Below, piece after piece: positions 57,851 through 64,000 of a stretch of 64,000 bases of DNA. Under the pieces are notes generated by a model that ran no database searches, was not told the origin of the DNA, and was given only the letters and a program-made list of their open reading frames with translations. The stretch spans positions 7,996,546 through 8,060,545 of the forward strand of contig CM067312.1 in assembly GCA_034231615.1 (NCBI GenBank), written 5' to 3'. Positions within the stretch are counted from its first letter, which is position 1. Each line of letters begins with the position of its first letter. The stretch is from Meghimatium bilineatum (taxonomy: Eukaryota; Mollusca; Gastropoda; Stylommatophora; Philomycidae). Made by a program: the position numbers and the translations under genes.

Positions 57851-58392
57851 CCTAAATAAAATATGTTACAAATTTGTAACCACCACATCCGATGTCGGCA
57901 ATCATTATCCTGGTGTTCACTTTCTACAAGTACAAACTATACATCACCTCTCCCTTTCTTTGAAAACAAAAATTTATCTGGTTCCCGTAAATCTTTTACC
58001 TTCATATCTATATCTTATGTACCTGTAACCCCACCTGCCAGGTGAGTTCGTGTGTCTGCTATGACCAGGTATTTTATCAGTCTCATATCTCGGTGTTTTA
58101 CTTTGTTGTTTAGAGTATTTGTACTTTAAATTAATTGTGTTGAAAAACATTTAAAATATTACTTGCACTCAATTATTTTCATACATAACGCTACAATTTA
58201 GAGGAATAATGTCTGAAGTAAACTCTAGGATTAGTCAAGTCAGACTATCTTTCACATCTCGTCGCCGCCTATGGTACTCACCACAACAACATTGTCGAAA
58301 AAATAGCATTCAACCATTAAAATGCTTTTAAATCAGTTTCACTAGTCAGCCCTGAACATCTCCGTGTACTCATTGTTATAGGCGCACATAGG
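57851..58392. other. unassigned spacer
   Basis: Nothing recognised; AT-rich. Confidence 0.5.
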
Positions 58393-61300
58393 AGAAATTG
58401 ATGGGTGTATAGGGGAAACTGATGGGCACATAGGAGAAATTGATGGGTACATAGGAGAAACTGATGGGTACATAGGAGAAATTGATGGGTACATAGGAGA
58501 AATTGATGGGTACATAGGAGAAATTGATGGGTACATAGGAGAAATTGATGGGTACATAGGAGAAACTGATGGGTACATAGGAGAAATTGATGGGTACATA
58601 GGAGAAATTGATGGGTACATAGGAGAAATTGATGGGTACATAGGAGAAATTGATGGGTACATAGGAGAAATTGATGGGTACATAGGAGAAATTGATGGGT
58701 ACATAGGAGAAATTGATGGGTACATAGGAGAAATTGATGGGTACATAGGAGAAATATGTGGGTACATAGGAGAAACGTGTGGGTACATAGGAGAAACTGG
58801 TGGGTTGATATGAGAAACTGATGGGTACATAAGAGAAATGTGGGTACATAGGAGAAACTGATGGGTACATAGGGGAAACTGATGGGCACATAGGAGAACT
58901 TGATGGGTGTATAGGGAAAACTGATGGGCACATAGGAGAAATTGATGGGTGTATAGGGAAAACTGATGGGCACATAGGAGAACTTGATGGGTGTATAGGG
59001 AAAACTGATGGGCACATAGGAGAAATTGATGGGTGTATAGGGGAAACTGATGGGTACATAGGGGAAACTGATGGGTACATAGGAGAAACTGATGGGTACA
59101 TAGGGGAAACTGATGGGCACATAGGAGAACTTGATGGGTGTATAGGGAAAACTGATGGGCACATAGGAGAAATTGATGGGTGTATAGGGGAAACTGATGG
59201 GTACATAGGGGAAACTGATGGGTGTATAGGGGAAGCTGATGGGTACATAGGGGAAACTGATGGGTGTATAGGGGAAGCTGATGGGTACATAGGAGAAACT
59301 GATGGGTGTATAGGGGAAGCTGATGGGTACATAGGGGAAACTGATGGGCACATAGGAGAACTTGATGGGTGTATAGGGAAAACTGATGGGCACATAGGAG
59401 AAATTGATGGGTGTATAGGGGAAACTGATGGGTACATAGGGGAAACTGATGGGTACATAGGAGAAACTGATGGGTACATAGGGGAAACTAATGGGTACAT
59501 AGGAGAAATTGATGGGTGTATAGCGGAAACTGATGGGTACATAGGGGAAACTGATGGGCACATAGCAGAAATTGATGGGTGTATAGGGGAAACTGATGGG
59601 CACATAGGAGAAATTGATGGGTGTATAGGGGAAACTGATGGGTACATAGGGGAAACTGATGGGTACATAGGGGAAACTGATGGGTACATAGGAGAAACTG
59701 ATGGGTACATAGGAGAAATTAATGGGTACATAGAAGAAACGTGTGGGTACATAGGAGAAACGTGTGGGTACATAGGAGAAACTAATGGGTTGATATGAGA
59801 AACTGATGGGTACATAGGAGAAACTGGTGGGTTGATATGAGAAACTGATGGGTACATAGGGGAAACTGGTGGGTTGATATGAGAAACTGATGGGTACATA
59901 GGGGAAACTGGTGGGTTGATATGAGAAACTGGTGGGTACATAGGGGAAACTGATGGGTTGATATGAGAAACTGATGGATACATAGGGGAAACTGATGGGT
60001 TGATATGAGAAACTGATGGATACATAGGAGAAACTGGTGGGTTGATATGAGAAACTGATGGGTACATAGGGGAAACTGATGGGTACATAGGGGAAACTGA
60101 TGGGTTGATATGAGAAACTGATGGATACATAGGAGAAACTGGTGGGTTGATATGAGAAACTGATGGGTACATAGGGGAAACTGATGGGTACATAGGGGAA
60201 ACTGATGGGTTGATATGAGAAACTGGTGGGTTGATATGAGAAACTGATGGATACATAGGAGAAACTGATGGGTACATAGGAGAAACTAATGGGTTGATAT
60301 GAGAAACTGATGGATACATAGGAGAAACTGGTGGGTTGATATGAGAAACTGATGGGTACATAGGGGAAACTGGTGGGTTGATATGAGAAACTGATGGGTA
60401 CATAGGGGAAACTGATGGGTACATAGGGGAAACTGATGGGTTGATATGAGAAACTGGTGGGTTGATATGAGAAACTGATGGATACATAGGAGAAACTGGT
60501 GGGTTGATATGAGAAACTGATGGGTTGATATGAGAAACTGATGGGTACATAGGAGAAACTGGTGGGTTGATATGAGAAACTGATGGATACATAGGAGAAA
60601 CTGGTGGGTTGATATGAGAAACTGATGGATACATAGGAGAAACTGGTGGGTTGATATGAGAAACTGGTGGGTTGATATGAGAAACTGATGGATACATAGG
60701 AGAAACTGATGGGTTGATATGAGAAACTGATGGGTACATAGGGGAAACTGATGGGTTGATATGAGAAACTGATGGGTACATAGGGGAAACTGATGGGTTG
60801 ATATGAGAAACTGATGGGTACATAGGGGAAACTGATGGGTACATAGGGGAAACTGATGGGTTGATATGAGAAACTGATGGATACATAGGGGAAACTGATG
60901 GGTTGATATGAGAAACTGATGGATACATAGGAGAAACTGGTGGGTTGATATGAGAAACTGATGGGTACATAGGGGAAACTGATGGGTACATAGGGGAAAC
61001 TGATGGGTTGATATGAGAAACTGATGGATACATAGGAGAAACTGGTGGGTTGATATGAGAAACTGATGGGTACATAGGGGAAACTGATGGGTACATAGGG
61101 GAAACTGATGGGTTGATATGAGAAACTGGTGGGTTGATATGAGAAACTGATGGATACATAGGAGAAACTGATGGGTACATAGGAGAAACTAATGGGTTGA
61201 TATGAGAAACTGATGGATACATAGGAGAAACTGGTGGGTTGATATGAGAAACTGATGGGTACATAGGGGAAACTGGTGGGTTGATATGAGAAACTGATGG

Positions 61301-62590
61301 GTACATAGGGGAAACTGATGGGTTGATATGAGAAACTGGTGGGTTGATATGAGAAACTGATGGATACATAGGAGAAACTGGTGGGTTGATATGAGAAACT
61401 GATGGGTTGATATGAGAAACTGATGGGTACATAGGAGAAACTGGTGGGTTGATATGAGAAACTGATGGATACATAGGAGAAACTGGTGGGTTGATATGAG
61501 AAACTGATGGATACATAGGAGAAACTGGTGGGTTGATATGAGAAACTGGTGGGTTGATATGAGAAACTGATGGATACATAGGAGAAACTGATGGGTTGAT
61601 ATGAGAAACTGATGGGTACATAGGAGAAACTGATGGGTTGATATGAGAAACTGATGGGTACATAGGAGAAACTGATGGGTTGATATGAGAAACTGATGGA
61701 TACATAGGAGAAACTGATGGGTTGATATGAGAAACTGATGGATACATAGGAGAAACTGGTGGGTTGATATGAGAAACTGGTGGGTTGATATGAGAAACTG
61801 ATGGGTACATAGGGGAAACTGGTGGGTTGATATGAGAAACTGATGGATACATAGGAGAAACTGGTGGGTTGATATGAGAAACTGATGGATACATAGGAGA
61901 AACTGGTGGGTTGATATGAGAAACTGATGGATACATAGGAGAAACTGGTGGGTTGATATGAGAAACTGATGGGTACATAGGGGAAACTGATGGGCACATA
62001 GGAAACATTGATGGGTGTATAGGGGAAACTGATGGGTACATAGGGGAAACTGATGGGTACATATGAGAAATTAATGGGTACATAGAAGAAACGTGTGGAT
62101 ACATAGGAGAAACGTGTGGGTACATAGGAGAAACGTGTGGATACATAGGAGAAACTGGTGGGTTGATATGAGAAACTGATGGGTACATAGGGGAAACATG
62201 TGGGTACATAGGAGAAACGTGTGGGTACATAGGAGAAACGTGTGGGTACATAGGAGAAACTGATGGGTACATAGGAGAAACATGTGGGTACATAGGAGAA
62301 TCGTGTGGATACATAGGAGAAACTGATGGGTTGATATGAGAAACTGATGGGTACATAAGAGAAATGTGGGTACATAGGAGAAACATGTGGGTACATAGGA
62401 GAATCGTGTGGATACATAGGAGAAACTGATGGGTTGATATGAGAAACTGATGGGTACATAAGAGAAATGTGGGTACATAGGAGAAACATGTGGGTACATA
62501 GGAGAAACGTGTGGGTACATAGGAGAAACTGATGGGTACATAGGAGAAACATGTGGGTACATAGGAGAATCGTGTGGATACATAGGAAAA
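58393..62590. repeat. 21-bp satellite-like array, about 200 copies
   Basis: Units are gggtacataggagaaactga plus t, with types tacataggag, tacatagggg, ttgatatgag, gcacataggag, tgtatagggg and gatacatagg arranged in recurring orders. The left 400 bp is a homogeneous attgatgggtacatag domain. A rare aaactaatgggttgatatg marker at about 60286 and 61189 (903 bp, 43 units) and its matching surroundings show a block duplication. Seven codons per unit open the minus strand for 1,411 and 1,336 codons in two frames (PTSFSYQ/PISFPYV and PSVSPMY/PPVSHIN). Not a gene. Confidence 0.97.
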
Positions 62591-62594
62591 AACT

Positions 62595-63010
62595 TGTGGG
62601 TCATTCTTTTTATGTCCGTTTTTTCAGTTCTCACAACCGGACGGTGATCAGTATCTATGTTTATATTTGGTGTAACCCTTGCGTCTGTGATGTTTATCTT
62701 ATGCCTGTCTAACCAGTATGTAATCCATCTAGGACTTTATTGATACGTTGTCCCATTTGTCTCCGTCAGTATTCCTACCATAATTTACCTATTAATAGTC
62801 CGTGCTCTAAGCATAAATTAATGAGTTCTCCGTATTTGAGACTATCTCTTGTAGGGCCCCTAATGTGTCCCTAACAATGTTCACGATGTGTTTATTTACT
62901 CCCAATTCTACCATTGACATCTCCCATAACAATTAGGTCGTTTTTAATATTCATTTTATTCAGAATGTCATTTTTTCTCAATGTGTTTCTTTCATCAATG
63001 TGTTGTTAGT
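62595..63010 (-). mobile_element. LINE endonuclease-domain fragment
   Basis: On the minus strand NDLIVMGDVNGRIG (about 62940-62900), RDSLKYGELINLCLEHGLLI (about 62860-62800), MDYILVR (about 62745) and ITDARVTPNINIDTDHRPVV (about 62692-62632) can be read in shifting frames. These are the GD.N, DYILV and SDHR-type motifs of the apurinic-like endonuclease. The fragment is cut off by the 21-bp array about 40 bp after the DHRPVV motif. Many frameshifts; dead. Confidence 0.82.
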
Positions 63011-63108
63011 GTCATTACACGGGCGGGGCATAAACTTGTATTTGTAGTTCACCCAACCAACAGGAAGAACGTTGAGTACCAGTACTCATTCTCTGGGGAT
63101 GTCATCAC

Positions 63109-63178
63109 TGAATTTGACCCCCGGGCCGTATTGAATTTGACCCCCGGGCCGTATTGAATTTGACCCCCGGGCCGTATA
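63109..63178. repeat. 23-bp GC-rich tandem repeat, 3 copies
   Basis: gaatttgacccccgggccgt plus att starts at 63110, 63133 and 63156. Identical copies, so very recent; the core ccccggg is palindromic. Confidence 0.92.
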
Positions 63179-63260
63179 TTTTTCCCCACTCCTGGTGTCC
63201 ATGGTAATAACTTTCTCATTTGAATAGATCGTACTTCGTTAAACAAGATTATGTCATTAA

Positions 63261-63564
63261 CAGGGCCGGATTTAGACTTGATAGGTTCATAAGCTATTTG
63301 AGATATGGGGCCCTAAGCTATTTGATATATGGGGCCCTAAGCTATTTGAGATATGGGGCCCTAAGCTATTTGATATATGGGGCCCTAAGCTATTTGAGAT
63401 ATGGGGCCCTAAGCTTTTTGAGATATGAGGCCCTAAGCTATTTGATATATGGGGCTCTTTAACGATTAAGAATATATAGATAGTGCAATAAAAATTGTTT
63501 GGGCCCCAATAAGTAGGGGACCCTAAACTATAGCGTGTTTAGCTTATAGGTAAATCCCGTACTG
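63261..63564. mobile_element. hAT-like MITE, 304 bp, with internal array
   Basis: Perfect 8-bp flanks gtcattaa at 63253-63260 and 63565-63572 are the hAT signature. The left end is cagggccggatttagacttg; the right end as reverse complement is cagtacgggatttacctata. Inside, gatatggggccctaagctat plus ttga repeats 7 times in 24-bp units (63287-63455). The right part (gctaaac, ctatag, ggggccc) matches the 126-bp copy at 46174, which lacks the array. No transposase. Confidence 0.85.
63287..63455. repeat. 24-bp tandem repeat inside the hAT-like MITE
   Basis: ggggccctaagctatttga recurs at 24-bp spacing (63307, 63331, 63355). Its unit is built from MITE sequence (ggggccc and agcta also occur near the element's other end). 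Confidence 0.92.
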
Positions 63565-63568
63565 GTCA

Positions 63569-63776
63569 TTAATTAGTCCGCTATTAAAACATTAATTAGT
63601 CCGCTATTAAAACATTAATTAGTCCGCTATTAAAACATTAATTAGTCCGCTATTAAAATATTAATTAGTCCGCTATTAAAATATTAATTAGTCCGCTATT
63701 AAAACATTAATTAGTCCGTTATTAAAACATTAATTAGTCCGCTATTAAAATATTAATTAGTCCGCTATTAAAACAT
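63569..63776. repeat. 23-bp tandem array, 9 copies
   Basis: attaattagtccgctattaa plus aac, two to three copies with aat instead. It starts at the right target-site duplication of the MITE, so the MITE landed at or beside the array's first unit. Confidence 0.94.
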
Positions 63777-64000
63777 TATCCAATTTGATCAACCTCCTCA
63801 CATTCAATGTAAAAAAAAAAAAGATAATATCCCGTCCTCCCTTCGCTCTATATTTACCTACTATCCTCTCTTTCTTTCACCTCATCCTGTATACCACACG
63901 TCTCTCTCTCTCTCTCTCTCTCTCTCTATAAATATAAATATATATATTGCTCTCACTTAAATACTCTCATTCTCACAGTAGTCACTCTCTTTTTCTCTTC
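63777..64000. repeat. (TC)n and TA-rich tail of the window
   Basis: A-run at 63811-63821, (tc)n at 63901-63927, then ataaatataaatatatat and pyrimidine-rich sequence. Confidence 0.85.

Noticed and set aside
58317..62552. 1,411- and 1,336-codon minus-strand frames as a giant repetitive protein
   Set aside because: Two different frames are open over the same array, the 21-bp unit has no stop, and one frame (62071-62634) even starts inside a LINE remnant.

Overview
The window is eukaryotic, gene-free as far as I can see, and built almost entirely of tandem repeats and decayed transposable elements. I found no host protein-coding gene, rRNA, functional tRNA, CRISPR array, operon or bacterial signal. 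Poly-A/T runs, (TG)n, (GA)n, (TA)n and (CTA)n microsatellites, non-LTR retrotransposons with microsatellite 3' tails, tRNA-derived SINEs, and hAT-like and pogo/Tigger-like MITEs all point to an invertebrate metazoan. My best guess is a mollusc, possibly a heterobranch gastropod, because of the RTE-like LINE style, the SINE design and the (GAA)n-tailed repeats. The species is inference only.

Layout. By my manual sum about 24 kb (nearly 40 %) lies in some 40 separate tandem arrays with unit lengths from 3 to 61 bp. The largest are the 22-bp array at 4130-7030, the (CTA)n compound array at 23220-25262, the 13-bp array at 25585-26760, the 51-bp array at 34034-35262, the 24-bp array at 40795-41945 and the 21-bp array at 58393-62590. 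Long open frames in these arrays (up to 1,411 codons) exist only because the units lack stop codons, often on both strands; they are not genes.

Between the arrays lie pieces of LINEs. Endonuclease fragments are at 9459-10125 and 62595-63010. Reverse transcriptase and C-terminal fragments are at 14851-15931, 29979-30540, 32305-32570, 44955-45235, 48084-48650, 52030-52910, 55175-55845 and 56300-56750. RNase H-type 3' ends are at 16785-17792 and 43986-44198. All are 5'-truncated or broken by stops and frameshifts. A (GAA)n-tailed short element of about 290 bp, with a shorter relative, has around 11 copies. Two tRNA-derived SINE families have at least three and four copies. A fold-back-like element lies at 50387-51055.

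Nesting, with duplicated target sites visible in the sequence, gives relative ages. A LINE sits inside a pogo-like MITE (16595-18157). A 143-bp element sits inside an RTE-like LINE (15442-15584). (GAA)n elements sit inside a LINE (9774-10070) and inside the fold-back element (50445-50731), the latter with an empty-site copy at 31595-31735. A LINE 3' end sits inside a (GAA)n element (43986-44198), and a 256-bp segment sits inside a 29-bp array (54699-54954). Two MITEs carry tandem arrays derived from their own sequence, a possible route by which this genome makes new satellites. I see no coordinated gene system; the interest lies in how arrays and mobile elements generate and interrupt each other. 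Array and fragment ends are read by eye and may be off by 5-20 bp.
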